Positions 35,165 to 44,593 of a DNA stretch of 64,000 nt are shown here, piece after piece. The DNA lies in contig NZ_VJWE01000011.1 in assembly GCF_007993815.1 (NCBI RefSeq), forward strand, positions 744,001-808,000, given 5' to 3'. Source of the DNA: Acidovorax delafieldii (GTDB lineage Bacteria > Pseudomonadota > Gammaproteobacteria > Burkholderiales > Burkholderiaceae_C). How positions within the stretch are numbered: position 1 is the stretch's first letter; every line of letters begins with the position of its first letter. Both the position numbers and the translations under genes were made by a program. The notes beneath the pieces were generated by a model. It saw only the letters and a list, made by a program, of their open reading frames with translations, did not search any database and had not been told where the DNA came from.

Positions 35165-36559
35165 ATGTCAGACACCTCCACATCTTCCACCCCCAGCCTC
35201 GCTCCCACCACCGCCCCGGACAAGCCCCCGCGCACCCCCTGGCTGCAAACCCTGCGCGTGTACCTGGAGCCCGCCAGCCTGCGCATGCTGACGCTGGGTT
35301 TTTCGGCCGGGGTGCCGCTGCTGCTGGTGCTGGGCACGCTGAGCTTTCGCCTGCGCGAGGCGGGCATCGACCGCAGCACCATCGGCTACCTGAGCTGGGT
35401 GGGCCTGGCCTACGGCTTCAAGTGGGTGTGGGCGCCGCTGGTGGACCGCATGCCCATCCCGGTGCTCACGCGGCTGCTCGGGCGGCGGCGCAGCTGGCTG
35501 CTGCTGGCACAGCTGGTGGTGGTGGCGGGACTCATCGGCATGGCGCTGGCCGACCCGCGTCTCACACTGGGCCCCATCGTGTGGTGCGCGCTGGCCGTGG
35601 CGTTTGGCTCGGCCACGCAGGACATTGCGCTCGATGCCTTCCGCATCGAATCGGCCGACGCCAACCACCAGGCCGCGCTGGCGGCGTCGTACCAGACGGG
35701 TTACCGCCTCGCGATGATCTGGGCCGGAGCCGGTGTGCTGTGGATTGCCGCGCGCTCCGAGGTCGCGCCCGCGGCCGGCCAGGCCGTGGCCCTGGGTGCC
35801 GCCGCGTACCAGAACGGCGCCTGGCAGGCGGCCTATCTGGCCATGGCGGCGTCGATGGCCGTGGGCGTGGTCACCGTGTTGTTTTCGCGTGAGCCCGCGC
35901 CCGTGGCGCTGCCTCCCGCCAAGAACGCTGCCGAGTGGATCCAGGGCGCACTGGTGGCCCCGTTTGCCGACTTCCTGCGCCGCTACGGCTGGCATGCGGC
36001 GCTCATCCTGGCGCTGATTGCCGTATACCGCATCAGCGATGTGGTGATGGGCATCATGGCCAACCCGTTCTACGTGGACATGGGCTACACCAAGGACGAA
36101 GTGGCCGCCGTGACCAAGATCTACGGTGTGATCATGACGCTCGCTGGCGCCTTCGTGGGCGGCGTGTTGTCCATGCGCTTTGGCGTGATGCGCATCCTGA
36201 TGCTGGGAGCCATCCTGAGCGCCGCCAGCAACCTGCTGTTTGCCTGGCTGGCGGGCCACGGGCACGACGTGACGGCGCTGATTGCCGTGGTGTCTGCCGA
36301 CAACCTGGCCAGCGGCATTGCATCGGCCGCGTTCATCGCCTACCTGTCGAGCCTGACCAACGTGAGCTACTCGGCCACGCAGTACGCGCTGTTCAGCTCG
36401 ATGATGCTGCTGCTGCCGAAGTTCGTGGCGGGCTTCTCGGGCGACTATGTGGATGCGTTTGGGTACGCCCAGTTCTTCACCTCCACGGCACTGCTGGGGC
36501 TGCCGGTGCTGGTGCTGGTGTGGCTGGCATCGCGCATCCAGAAGGTCGGTGGCGCCTGA
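35165..36559 (+). CDS. ampG: AmpG-like MFS permease
   Basis: 464 residues from ATG 35165; the frame extends far upstream but that part overlaps the peptidase gene. About 12-14 membrane segments; GLAYGFKWVWAPLVDRMPIP and FGSATQDIALDAFRIE are AmpG hallmarks. AmpG imports anhydro-muropeptides for wall recycling and beta-lactamase signalling. No ampC/ampR genes are nearby. Confidence 0.88.
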   Translation: MSDTSTSSTPSLAPTTAPDKPPRTPWLQTLRVYLEPASLRMLTLGFSAGVPLLLVLGTLSFRLREAGIDRSTIGYLSWVGLAYGFKWVWAPLVDRMPIPVLTRLLGRRRSWLLLAQLVVVAGLIGMALADPRLTLGPIVWCALAVAFGSATQDIALDAFRIESADANHQAALAASYQTGYRLAMIWAGAGVLWIAARSEVAPAAGQAVALGAAAYQNGAWQAAYLAMAASMAVGVVTVLFSREPAPVALPPAKNAAEWIQGALVAPFADFLRRYGWHAALILALIAVYRISDVVMGIMANPFYVDMGYTKDEVAAVTKIYGVIMTLAGAFVGGVLSMRFGVMRILMLGAILSAASNLLFAWLAGHGHDVTALIAVVSADNLASGIASAAFIAYLSSLTNVSYSATQYALFSSMMLLLPKFVAGFSGDYVDAFGYAQFFTSTALLGLPVLVLVWLASRIQKVGGA

Positions 36560-36560
36560 T

Positions 36561-36603
36561 TCATATGCCCAGACAGCTACCAAATCAATAGCAGCTTCTG
36601 AAG
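36561..36603 (+). repeat. Dispersed repeat A, copy 6 (partial)
   Basis: A forward partial copy with CATATGCC, CAGCTACCAAATCAATAGCAG directly after the ampG stop; the AGCGCTAGT part is missing. Confidence 0.55.
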
Positions 36604-36618
36604 CCTCTCGCCACCCGG

Positions 36619-36634
36619 TTTACCGGAACTTTAC
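36619..36634 (+). promoter_or_regulatory. Direct repeat TTTAC-N6-TTTAC upstream of response regulator
   Basis: Two TTTAC half-sites with an 11-bp period, about 80 bp before the OmpR-type gene. Such one-turn direct repeats are typical of OmpR-family binding sites; autoregulation is an inference. Confidence 0.35.
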
Positions 36635-36709
36635 GGGGGCTTCAACACGGGGAGACGGCTGGGCCGGACCATGAAGACAGTTTCAAAGCCTCGCTACTAC
36701 ACTGCCCCC

Positions 36710-37432
36710 ATGAGCTCCCAACTGCTGATGATCGAAGACGACGCCCGCCTCGCGCAGATGGTGGGCGAGTATCTGGGCCAGTCGGGCCTGCAGGTCACGC
36801 ACCGTGCCGATGGCAAGAGTGGCCTGGCGCAGCTACAGGGCCCTGATGCCGGGCCGCTGCCCGACCTGGTGATCCTGGACCTGATGTTGCCCGACATGGA
36901 TGGACTGGAAGTGTGCCGCCGCATCCGCTCGCTGCAGGGCAACGCGGCGCAGGTGCCGGTGCTCATGCTCACCGCCAAGGGCGACCCCATGGACCGCATT
37001 ATCGGGCTGGAGCTGGGTGCTGACGATTACCTGCCCAAGCCCTTTGAGCCCCGCGAGCTGCTGGCCCGCATCCGCGCCATCCTGCGCCGGCGCACGGATG
37101 GTGGCGGCGCGGCAGCCGCCACCCAGGTGCTGCGCTTTGGCACGCTGGAGATCGACCGCGACGCGCGCACTGTGACCGTGGCGGGGCAGCTGGCGGACCT
37201 CACCTCCTACCAGTTCGACCTGCTGGTGGCATTGGCCGAGCGCGCGGGCCGGGTGCTCACGCGCGACCAGATCATGGAGGCCGTGCGCGGCCGCGAGCTG
37301 GAGGCGTTTGACCGCTCCATCGACGTGCACATGGGCCGCATCCGCGCGGCCATCGAGGCCGACGCCAAGAACCCGCGCCGCATCCTCACGGTGCGCGGTG
37401 TCGGTTATGTGTTTGCCAAGCAGCAAGATTGA
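36710..37432 (+). CDS. OmpR-family response regulator
   Basis: 240 residues from ATG 36710; a further in-frame ATG at 36671 adds 13 unconserved residues. REC domain with D57 (VILDLMLPDMDG) and Lys in LPKPFEP; C-terminal winged-helix DNA-binding domain (about 140-235) ending NPRRILTVRGVGYVF. It overlaps the open frame of the kinase gene and forms a two-component pair with it. Resembles RstA/OmpR types; the signal is unknown. Confidence 0.9.
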   Translation: MSSQLLMIEDDARLAQMVGEYLGQSGLQVTHRADGKSGLAQLQGPDAGPLPDLVILDLMLPDMDGLEVCRRIRSLQGNAAQVPVLMLTAKGDPMDRIIGLELGADDYLPKPFEPRELLARIRAILRRRTDGGGAAAATQVLRFGTLEIDRDARTVTVAGQLADLTSYQFDLLVALAERAGRVLTRDQIMEAVRGRELEAFDRSIDVHMGRIRAAIEADAKNPRRILTVRGVGYVFAKQQD

Positions 37433-37473
37433 CCGCTGACGCAGCCCCCGCTGCCTGCGCTGTCGCCCCACGC

Positions 37474-38730
37474 ATGTCCTTGACCAACCCTTTTTCCCGC
37501 CGCCTTTATCTGCGCATCTGGCTCGCCGTGGTCGGTGGCATGGCGGTGCTGACGCTCACCGTGGGCTGGGCCTGGCGCATTGCCGAGGAACAAAAGGCCC
37601 AGAACAACCAGCCGTTTGTGCCGCCCTCGCGCGAGATGGCGGTGCGCGACCCAGGGGGCAACCTGGTGCTGCGCGGCATGGCAACGCGCCAACCGTCCGA
37701 GCCTGGCGAGGTGGTGGAATTCCACATCGAGGCAGAAAACGGCCAGATCTTTACCCTACAGATGGCGCCGCGCCAGCCGCGCATGGGCCGCAATGGCGGC
37801 CGGCCCGGGGGTCCCGGCCAGGACGAGGCGGCTTTCTGGACCCGCCCGCCCTTCGGCTTCTTGTGGCTGCTGGGCATCGTGGGTCTGGCGGTGGCGGTGG
37901 GGGTGTACCCCATCATCCGCCGCCTCACGCAGCGGCTGGAGGCCTTGCAGCGCAGCGTGAAGAAGTTTGGCGAAGGCGACCTGTCGGTGCGGGTGCCCGA
38001 GCAGGGCCAGGACGAAGTAGCCGACCTGGCGCGCCAGTTCAACGCAGCGGCAGAGCGTGTGGAAACCCTGGTCAAGTCGCACAAGTCGCTGCTGGCCAAT
38101 GCCTCGCACGAGCTGCGCTCGCCCCTGACCCGCATCCGCATGGGGCTGGAGCTGATGGGTGGCCAGCAGCCTTCCCCCGCCTTCCGCGAAGAAATCCTGC
38201 GCAACATCGCCGAGCTGGACCAGCTGGTGGACGAGATCCTCCTGGCCAGCCGGCTCGACGCGCGCGAAGCCGACGTGGGCACCGTGGAACTGGTGGACCT
38301 GATTGGCCTGGCCGCCGAGGAATGTGCGCGCGTGGACGCCGACCTGGACGTGAGCGCGAGCCCCGATTCGCTGGAGGTGCGCGGCGTGGCCAAGCTGCTG
38401 CGCCGGGCGATCCGCAACCTGCTGGAAAACGCACGCCGCTACAGCACCGGCGAGATCACCGTGGTGGTGCACCGCCGCCAGGGCCGCGCCGAGGTGCATG
38501 TGTGCGACCACGGCCCGGGCGTGCCGCACAGCCAGCGCGAGCGCATCTTCGAGCCCTTCTACCGGCTGCCGGGCGCCAGCGAGCGCGCGGGCGGCGTGGG
38601 CCTGGGGCTGGCGCTGGTGCGGTCGATTGCCGGCCGCCACAACGGCACCGTGCACTGCCAGGACCGTGCTGACGGCGACAGCGGCGCGTGTTTTGTGCTG
38701 GCGCTGCCGCTGGCACCATCCACGCACTGA
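37474..38730 (+). CDS. Sensor histidine kinase (EnvZ/RstB type)
   Basis: 418 residues from ATG 37474. N-terminal membrane segment (about 15-35), a periplasmic region of roughly 90 residues rich in Gly/Pro/Arg, a second segment (about 128-148), HAMP, then the H-box SHELRSPLTRIRMGLEL with H212 and ATPase motifs NLLENARRYS, DHGPGVP and GVGLGLALV. Cognate kinase of the regulator 41 bases upstream. Confidence 0.9.
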   Translation: MSLTNPFSRRLYLRIWLAVVGGMAVLTLTVGWAWRIAEEQKAQNNQPFVPPSREMAVRDPGGNLVLRGMATRQPSEPGEVVEFHIEAENGQIFTLQMAPRQPRMGRNGGRPGGPGQDEAAFWTRPPFGFLWLLGIVGLAVAVGVYPIIRRLTQRLEALQRSVKKFGEGDLSVRVPEQGQDEVADLARQFNAAAERVETLVKSHKSLLANASHELRSPLTRIRMGLELMGGQQPSPAFREEILRNIAELDQLVDEILLASRLDAREADVGTVELVDLIGLAAEECARVDADLDVSASPDSLEVRGVAKLLRRAIRNLLENARRYSTGEITVVVHRRQGRAEVHVCDHGPGVPHSQRERIFEPFYRLPGASERAGGVGLGLALVRSIAGRHNGTVHCQDRADGDSGACFVLALPLAPSTH

Positions 38731-38753
38731 TCGGCGCCTGCATTCGCGTGCGC

Positions 38754-39998
38754 TCAGCGCGCTGCCGCGCGGGGCGCCAGGGGCCAGCGCCAGGCCATGG
38801 CGGCATACAGCACCGCCCCCACCCCGAGCGCTGCGGCGGCCACAGCCAGCCCGTAGACAAAGCCCTGCCCCTGCGTGGCCGCGTGGTGCAGCATCCACGC
38901 CACCATGGGCGGGCCCACGATCTGACCAATGCCGTAGGCCGCCGTGAGCAACCCCGGAAAACTGTCGCCCGCCGCAGGCCACACGCGCCGCGCCTCCTGC
39001 AGGGCATAAAAGGTGATGGCAGTGAACGGCAAGCCCAGCAGCAGGCTGCCCAGTGCAAACCCCGCAGGCCCCGGCCACACCAGGCTGAGCGCGATGGCCC
39101 CGGCCTGCACCACGTAGGCTGCCATCAGCAGCCAGCGCCGGTCCCACGCGGCCGGGGTGCGGGTGGACAACGCCGCGCCCAGCGCCACGCCAGCACCAAA
39201 CAGCGGCCAGAACAGGTCAGGCCAAGGCGACCCCGCAGGCAAGGCAGCGCGCGCAATCACGGGCAAAAAGGTGGCCGTGACGATGTAGCCCAGCCCTGCG
39301 AGCCCATAGGCCAGCGTGAGCCCCGTGCGCGCCCAGAACCCGTGGCCGGGGGTGGAGCCGTCCACCACCGGGCCGGAGGCTGCGGCCGACCCGGGCATCG
39401 CCACACCCCGCAGCACGGGCCAGATGGCAGCGCACAACCCCACACTCAGCAGCCCGAACACCGCCCAGCCCGCTGCGGCGGGCCACTGCAGCGCCACCAT
39501 GGCACTGGCCGACAGGCCGGTGAGCACGATGCCCAGCCCCGGGCCACAAAAGATCAACCCGCCCAGCGCGGGCTGGCCCAGCGCCACCAGCCGCAGCATG
39601 CACCACACCGAGACGTTCAAGAACACCAGCGCACTGGCAACCCCGGCCGCAAACCGCAGCGCGGGCCAGGAGCCCGGCAGCGGCAGCGCCATGCCCAGGG
39701 TGAGCAGCACCGTGGCCGCGAGCCCCCAGCGCGCCAGCCGCGCCGCATGCCACCGCTGCCGCGCACGGGGCGCCACCCAGGGCAGCGCCATGCAGGCCAG
39801 CGCCCCGATCAGGTACCCGAGGTAGTTGGCTGTGGCCAGCCAGCTGCCGCCGGCCAGCGTGACCACGCCGTCGTGCAGCATCATGGGCAGCAGCGGGGTG
39901 AAGGCAAACCGGCCCACGCCCATCGCCACCGCCAGTGCGGCCATGCCCGCCAGTGCTACAGCCAGGGGACGGTCTTGGGGGGCGGTGCGCGGTTCCAT
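38754..39998 (-). CDS. YbfB/YjiJ family MFS transporter
   Basis: 414 residues with 12 predicted membrane segments. The opening ALAVAMGVGRFAFTPLLPMM and the ATANYLGYLIGALA segment are characteristic of the family. Substrate unknown. Divergent from a LysR gene across 72 bp containing an inverted repeat, so it is the likely regulatory target. Convergent with the kinase gene. Confidence 0.85.
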   Translation of the reverse strand: MEPRTAPQDRPLAVALAGMAALAVAMGVGRFAFTPLLPMMLHDGVVTLAGGSWLATANYLGYLIGALACMALPWVAPRARQRWHAARLARWGLAATVLLTLGMALPLPGSWPALRFAAGVASALVFLNVSVWCMLRLVALGQPALGGLIFCGPGLGIVLTGLSASAMVALQWPAAAGWAVFGLLSVGLCAAIWPVLRGVAMPGSAAASGPVVDGSTPGHGFWARTGLTLAYGLAGLGYIVTATFLPVIARAALPAGSPWPDLFWPLFGAGVALGAALSTRTPAAWDRRWLLMAAYVVQAGAIALSLVWPGPAGFALGSLLLGLPFTAITFYALQEARRVWPAAGDSFPGLLTAAYGIGQIVGPPMVAWMLHHAATQGQGFVYGLAVAAAALGVGAVLYAAMAWRWPLAPRAAAR

Positions 39999-40028
39999 GC
40001 AGGCGGTTTCCAGTCTATGATTCTGTTT

Positions 40029-40056
40029 TGAGATTTATTTTCTATTAATCATCTCA
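40029..40056. promoter_or_regulatory. Inverted repeat TGAGAT-N16-ATCTCA, candidate LysR site
   Basis: A 6-bp perfect inverted repeat in AT-rich sequence between divergent MFS and LysR genes. It also covers a weak minus-strand promoter (TTGCTA, 17 bases, AATAAA) for the MFS gene. Confidence 0.45.
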
Positions 40057-40070
40057 TAGCAAGAATATCT

Positions 40071-40955
40071 ATGGATCTGGCAGCGCTCGAAATATTCCGC
40101 GCCGTCGCGCAGGAAGGCAGCGTGACCCGCGCGGCCGAACGGTTGGGCCGCGTGCAGTCCAACGTGACCACGCGCGTGCAACAGCTGGAAGAGCAACTGG
40201 GCGCCACGCTGTTCCTGCGCGAGGGCAAACGCATGGTGCTGACGCCTGCCGGGGAGGCGCTGCGCGGCTATGCCGACCGCCTGCTGGCGTTGGCCGAAGA
40301 GGCCCGCCAGTCGGTGCACCCCGGCCAGCCCGGCGGCCGGTTGCGCCTGGGCGCCATGGAAAGCACGGCCGCCGCACGCCTGCCGCAGCCGCTGGCCCGG
40401 CTGCATGCGCAATGGCCGGGGCTGGTGCTGGAACTGTCCACCGCCCCCTCGCGCCAGTTGGTGGAGCAGGTGCTGGCCCACACCATCGACTGCGCACTGG
40501 TGGCCTGGCCGCCGCCGGGCATCGACGCCGAGGCGCCGGTGGAGCGCACCGCCGTGTTTGCCGAGGCCCTGCTGCTGGCCCTGCCCGCCGACCACCCGCC
40601 CGTGCACACGCCCCAGGACCTGCAGCTGGACACCCTGGCCGCCTTCAGCCCCGGCTGCACCTACCGCCGCATGGGCGAGGCCTTCATGCAGCAAAAGGAC
40701 GGCAGCCCGCCGCGCGTGCTGGAGCTGGCCTCGTACCACGCCATCCTGGCTTGTGTGGCCACCGGTCGCTGCGCGGGCGTGGTGCCCCAGGCCGTGATCG
40801 ACCTGATGCGCGAGCCGCCTGCGCTCCGCCTGGTGCCCCTGGCCACCTGCGACACGGTGCTGGTGCACCGGCGCAGCTACCAGTCGCCGGCGCTGGACGC
40901 GCTGCGGACCGTACTGACCTCCGGCGAAGCACACCGCCCCGCCGCATCGACCTGA
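40071..40955 (+). CDS. LysR family transcriptional regulator
   Basis: 294 residues. N-terminal winged helix with LEIFRAVAQEGSVTRAAERL and VQSNVTTRVQQLEEQLGATL; C-terminal effector domain from about residue 90. The divergent MFS gene and the nitronate monooxygenase gene 32 bp downstream are its likely targets. Confidence 0.9.
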   Translation: MDLAALEIFRAVAQEGSVTRAAERLGRVQSNVTTRVQQLEEQLGATLFLREGKRMVLTPAGEALRGYADRLLALAEEARQSVHPGQPGGRLRLGAMESTAAARLPQPLARLHAQWPGLVLELSTAPSRQLVEQVLAHTIDCALVAWPPPGIDAEAPVERTAVFAEALLLALPADHPPVHTPQDLQLDTLAAFSPGCTYRRMGEAFMQQKDGSPPRVLELASYHAILACVATGRCAGVVPQAVIDLMREPPALRLVPLATCDTVLVHRRSYQSPALDALRTVLTSGEAHRPAAST

Positions 40956-40987
40956 CCCCTCCCCCACAGATCGCACAAGGAGCCCCC

Positions 40988-42109
40988 ATGCCCGCCGCCT
41001 TCACCACCCACCTGCGCCTTGCGCTGCCCATCATCCAGGGCCCGATGACCGGGTCGGACACGCCCGCGCTGGCCGCCGCCGTGTCCGAGGCCGGCGGCCT
41101 GGGCATGCTGGGCTGCGGCATGCGCTCGCCCGCTGCCATGGCCGAGGCCGCCGCCGAGGTGCGCCGGCGCACCGACCGGCCCTTTGGCATGAACCTGTTT
41201 GTGCAGGCCACGCCCACACCCGACGACGCCACGGTGCAAGCTGCGCTGCAGCGCCTGGCGCCGTTCTATGCCGAGTTCGGCCTGGTGCCCGAGCGGCCCA
41301 CCCAGTGGTGCGAGGACTTTGCCGCGCAGTTCGAAGCCCTCGTCGCCGCACGTCCCGCCGTGGCCAGCTTCACCTTCGGCATCCTCACGGCGGCGCAGGT
41401 GGCCAGGCTGCAGGCGGCGGGCAGCTACGTGATCGGCACCGCCACCACGCTGGCCGAGGCACAGGCCTGGGCCAGCGTGGGCGCGGATGCCGTCTGCGCC
41501 TCCGGCATGGAAGCCGGGGGGCACCGGGGCACCTTTCTCACCCCTACGCAGCCCGGCGCCACCGGTGCGGCGCCGTCGCTGGCCGACTTTGCGGCCAGCA
41601 TGGTGGGCACGCTGCCGCTGGTGGCGCAGTGCGTGCAGGCCCTGTCCATCCCGGTGATCGCTGCGGGCGGCATCATGGACGGGCGCGGCATTGCGGGTGC
41701 GCTGGCGCTGGGCGCCCAGGCGGTGCAGATGGGCACGGCCTTCCTGACCTGCCCCGAGTCGGCGATTGGCCCGGCATACCGCGAGGCCCTGGCACGCGCC
41801 CAGGCCACCGACACGCGCACCACCCGCATCTTCTCGGGCCGGCCAGCACGCGGCATCGTCAACCGCATGATGCAAGCCCTGCAGGCCGACGAGGCCAACG
41901 TGCCGCCCTACCCCGTGCAGAACGCGCTGACCGGTGCGCTGCGTCGCGCGGCCGCCCAGGCGGGCGAGGCCGACTGCCTGTCGCTGTGGGCAGGCCAGGG
42001 GGTGGCCCAGGTGCGGCCCATGCCAGCGGCGCAGCTGGTGGCGTTGCTGGCCCAGGAGTGGCAGCAGGCCACCGCGCCGCGTGGCGACTCCACTATCGGC
42101 TGTCAATAA
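40988..42109 (+). CDS. Nitronate monooxygenase (NPD type)
   Basis: 373 residues from ATG 40988. FMN/TIM-barrel motifs: LPIIQGPMTGSDTPALAAAV, GMNLFVQATPTPDD, ASGMEAGGHRG and IPVIAAGGIMDGRGIAGALA. It oxidises alkyl nitronates such as propionate-3-nitronate. The last codons and the TAA stop lie at the edge of a dispersed repeat copy. Together with the LysR gene it may form a small detoxification unit. Confidence 0.88.
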   Translation: MPAAFTTHLRLALPIIQGPMTGSDTPALAAAVSEAGGLGMLGCGMRSPAAMAEAAAEVRRRTDRPFGMNLFVQATPTPDDATVQAALQRLAPFYAEFGLVPERPTQWCEDFAAQFEALVAARPAVASFTFGILTAAQVARLQAAGSYVIGTATTLAEAQAWASVGADAVCASGMEAGGHRGTFLTPTQPGATGAAPSLADFAASMVGTLPLVAQCVQALSIPVIAAGGIMDGRGIAGALALGAQAVQMGTAFLTCPESAIGPAYREALARAQATDTRTTRIFSGRPARGIVNRMMQALQADEANVPPYPVQNALTGALRRAAAQAGEADCLSLWAGQGVAQVRPMPAAQLVALLAQEWQQATAPRGDSTIGCQ

Positions 42110-42160
42110 CTATCATTTGTATAGCAGCAGGGGCATATTGAACTAGCGCTTGGGGCCAAA
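42105..42160 (-). repeat. Dispersed repeat A, copy 7
   Basis: Inverted copy (plus strand AACTATCATTTGTATAGCAG, then GCATATTGAACTAGCGCTTG). It provides the stop codon of the nitronate monooxygenase gene. Confidence 0.75.
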
Positions 42161-42238
42161 AACGCCCCAGAACCTGCGCAGTAGCCTCCCCGATATGAGC
42201 AGGGCGTTAAAAACTAACGCGCCGTGAAACCCGTGCCA

Positions 42239-42318
42239 CCGTGGAGCTGGCTTTGCCAGGCCACGGGTGGCGTCCTCCTCCCGCAGGAGAGGGGGAAGGT
42301 GCGAAGCACCTCAGGGGG
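42239..42318. repeat. Dispersed repeat B, copy 2
   Basis: About 80 bp (CCGTGGAGCTGGCTTTGCCA, then CTCCCGCAGGAGAGGGGG and AAGCACCTCAGGGGG) that is closely the reverse complement of 59607-59692. It contains the hairpin CTGGCTTTGCCAG and ends next to the glycosyltransferase stop. Confidence 0.75.
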
Positions 42319-42322
42319 TGCC

Positions 42323-43297
42323 TCACTGCCTCCAGGGCAGTTCGCGCGCAGGGCCCTGGATCACGGGAGGCTGGGCATTGAGGGTTTCGCCCGCCAGCAC
42401 CCGCTCGTACATGCGCAGGTAGTTGCGCGCCATGCGCTCGGCGCCAAAGTGCTCCACCACATGCTGGTGGCAGGCGCGCGGGTCAAAGCGGTTGCCCCGC
42501 ACCGCCTCGGCCAGCACCGAGGCCTGGTCTGACAGCACACCGCAGTGCACGGGCACCAGCTCGGGCAAGGCGCCGTAGGGGGTGGAAAACACCGGGCAGC
42601 CGAAGTACAGGCTCTCGATCACCGCCAACCCGAACGGCTCGTGCCAGCGCACCGGAAAGATCAGCCCGCGCGAGGCGTTGAGCAGGCCCGTCTTCTGCGT
42701 GCCGCCCACCATGCCGTGAAAGTGGATCTTGCGCGACAGCGTCCAGCGAAAGCCTCGCTTGAAGTTGATGCGGTTGCCGCCCAGCACGTCCAGTTCCACC
42801 CCGGCCATCTTGGCCACCTTGATAGCACCGCGCACGTTCTTCACGCCCCAGGCCGCCTTGCCCAGGAAGTGGTAGTGCGAGCGCGGGCGGTCAAAGTCCA
42901 CCGGGCCATAACCCGCCCAGTCCAGCCCGTTGTAGACGAATTCGCTGGAGCCGTAGCGCGCCGCATGGTCGCGCGACAGGAACACCGTGTTGCGGGGCAA
43001 CGGCTTGGGCTTGCGGGCGTTGCCGTGTTCGGTCACCAGGTAGGGCTTGGACAGCTCGGAGCGTGGGTTGAACTGGAAATGCGTGATGTCCACGTCGGCC
43101 GGGATCTGCCCCTCCCAGGGCTCGTCAGGCAGGATGGGCAGCACCTGGCCGAAGTCGCAGGTCGAGCCCTCGGGCACCAGGTAGCTCACGCGGTGGCCCT
43201 GCTGCACCAGCGTCTTGCCCAGGTCCCAGATCACGCGCTCGGTGCCGCCGTAGCCATACACAGGGATGGGGGAGTTGTTGACCAGCAGGATGTGCAT
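42323..43297 (-). CDS. Glycosyltransferase (GT4-like)
   Basis: 324 residues. N-terminal MHILLVNNSPIPVYGYGGTE with a Gly-rich donor loop, and the C-terminal nucleotide-sugar region FPVRWHEPFGLAVIESLYFG with the E-x7-E-like motif. Probably adds a sugar to lipopolysaccharide core or O-antigen, given the O-antigen ligase gene 12 bp upstream. Last gene in the minus-strand run. Confidence 0.85.
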   Translation of the reverse strand: MHILLVNNSPIPVYGYGGTERVIWDLGKTLVQQGHRVSYLVPEGSTCDFGQVLPILPDEPWEGQIPADVDITHFQFNPRSELSKPYLVTEHGNARKPKPLPRNTVFLSRDHAARYGSSEFVYNGLDWAGYGPVDFDRPRSHYHFLGKAAWGVKNVRGAIKVAKMAGVELDVLGGNRINFKRGFRWTLSRKIHFHGMVGGTQKTGLLNASRGLIFPVRWHEPFGLAVIESLYFGCPVFSTPYGALPELVPVHCGVLSDQASVLAEAVRGNRFDPRACHQHVVEHFGAERMARNYLRMYERVLAGETLNAQPPVIQGPARELPWRQ

Positions 43298-43309
43298 GGC
43301 AGAGGTCCT

Positions 43310-44593
43310 TCAGGAAAGAGCGGCGGCCTGCCCCGGCGCCTGCAGCCGCTGGCGCTCGCGGCCTTGCAGGATGGCCAGCACCAGCATGCCCATGAACAGG
43401 TAGAACATGGTGCCGCTGTTGTGCCCCAAAAACACCTGGGTGGTGCCAAAGCCCATGTAGGACACGGGCAGCAGCACCCCGATCATGCGCAGGCACAGCC
43501 CTTCAGCATCGAGCACGCCCGCACCACCCGGGAACACGCGGCGCCGCGTGGGCCAGAACAGCACCAGGGGCACACCATAAAAAACCAGCAAGACCACCAC
43601 GCCTGGGATGCCGCGCTTGGCAAAGATGTCCAGCAGCTCGTTGTGGGCGTGGCTGAACTGCAAAACAATCGGGTGCGCCTCGCCGGCAGCCACGCGGCGC
43701 TGCTTTTCGGCCTCGTAGCCGTAGCGTCCCCAGCCGGTCAGGGGGCGGTCCAGGCCCATGCGCCAGGCCAGCCCCCAGTGCGCCAGACGCTGGCCGACCG
43801 AACTGGCCGCATCGCCCCGCGACTCGTACTGTGTGATCTCCTGCCGCGCCTCATCCACGCGCAGGCGCACCTCGTTGGCCTTGAAGGCCATCAGGCCCAC
43901 AGCCCCCAACACAACCAGCACGGCACCGACGATGGCCCTGCGGGGTTGGCCGGAGCGCCCCTGGAGCCAGACGCACAGCAGCAGCGCCATGGGCAACACC
44001 ACCCAGCCCCCGCGCGACTCGGACAGCAGCGACCCCTCCAGGCCCAGCAGAATGCCCACCGCCCAGCCCGCACGTTGCCAGGGCTTCCAGCGGTCCCACA
44101 GCACCAGCAGCGCCACCGAGCACATCAACCCCAGCAGCAGGCTGAGCCCGCCGTACTGGATCGCATTGGTAAAGCCGTTGGCGCGTGGTAAGTGCAGCAC
44201 CAGAGCCTGGTACAGGCCGATCAGGCCCGCCCCGCAAGCGCCCACGGCAATACCGGCCCAGAGCCAGCGCACCCGCGGGGGATAGGCCAGCACGTACAGC
44301 AGACAGGGCAGCGCCAGCAGGTACTTGGCGGGCCGGTCCAGGTTGGACCAGCTGCCCTGGGCCGGGTCAAAGTCCAGGGCCCAGACCGTGCCCATCGCCA
44401 CGATGGAGCCAAAAAGCGGCCAGGCATCGCGCCCCGGCCGGCGCTGCAGCCACACCCCGGCGGTGGCCAGGCTGCACAACAGCAGCACCACCGCCCCCCA
44501 GGAGTAGCCCGAGCGCACCCACAGCGCCAGGCCCGGCACCATGAACGCCGCCACGCCCGACAGGCGCACAAAAAGATCGTCAGCTTTGGTCAA
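43310..44593 (-). CDS. O-antigen ligase family protein (WaaL/Wzy_C)
   Basis: 427 residues with about 11-12 membrane helices and a large periplasmic loop containing RLAHWGLAWRMGLDRPLTGWG and QFSHAHNELLDIFAKRGIPG, where the conserved Arg/His of the family lie. It joins polymer to lipid A-core, or polymerises O-units. The start overlaps the upstream glycosyltransferase gene by 4 bp. Confidence 0.85.
   Translation of the reverse strand: MTKADDLFVRLSGVAAFMVPGLALWVRSGYSWGAVVLLLCSLATAGVWLQRRPGRDAWPLFGSIVAMGTVWALDFDPAQGSWSNLDRPAKYLLALPCLLYVLAYPPRVRWLWAGIAVGACGAGLIGLYQALVLHLPRANGFTNAIQYGGLSLLLGLMCSVALLVLWDRWKPWQRAGWAVGILLGLEGSLLSESRGGWVVLPMALLLCVWLQGRSGQPRRAIVGAVLVVLGAVGLMAFKANEVRLRVDEARQEITQYESRGDAASSVGQRLAHWGLAWRMGLDRPLTGWGRYGYEAEKQRRVAAGEAHPIVLQFSHAHNELLDIFAKRGIPGVVVLLVFYGVPLVLFWPTRRRVFPGGAGVLDAEGLCLRMIGVLLPVSYMGFGTTQVFLGHNSGTMFYLFMGMLVLAILQGRERQRLQAPGQAAALS

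Noticed and set aside
42545..44191. 548-codon plus-strand frame opposite the LPS genes
   Set aside because: Antisense shadow with repetitive His/Gln/Arg composition; the minus-strand genes carry family motifs and overlap as an operon.
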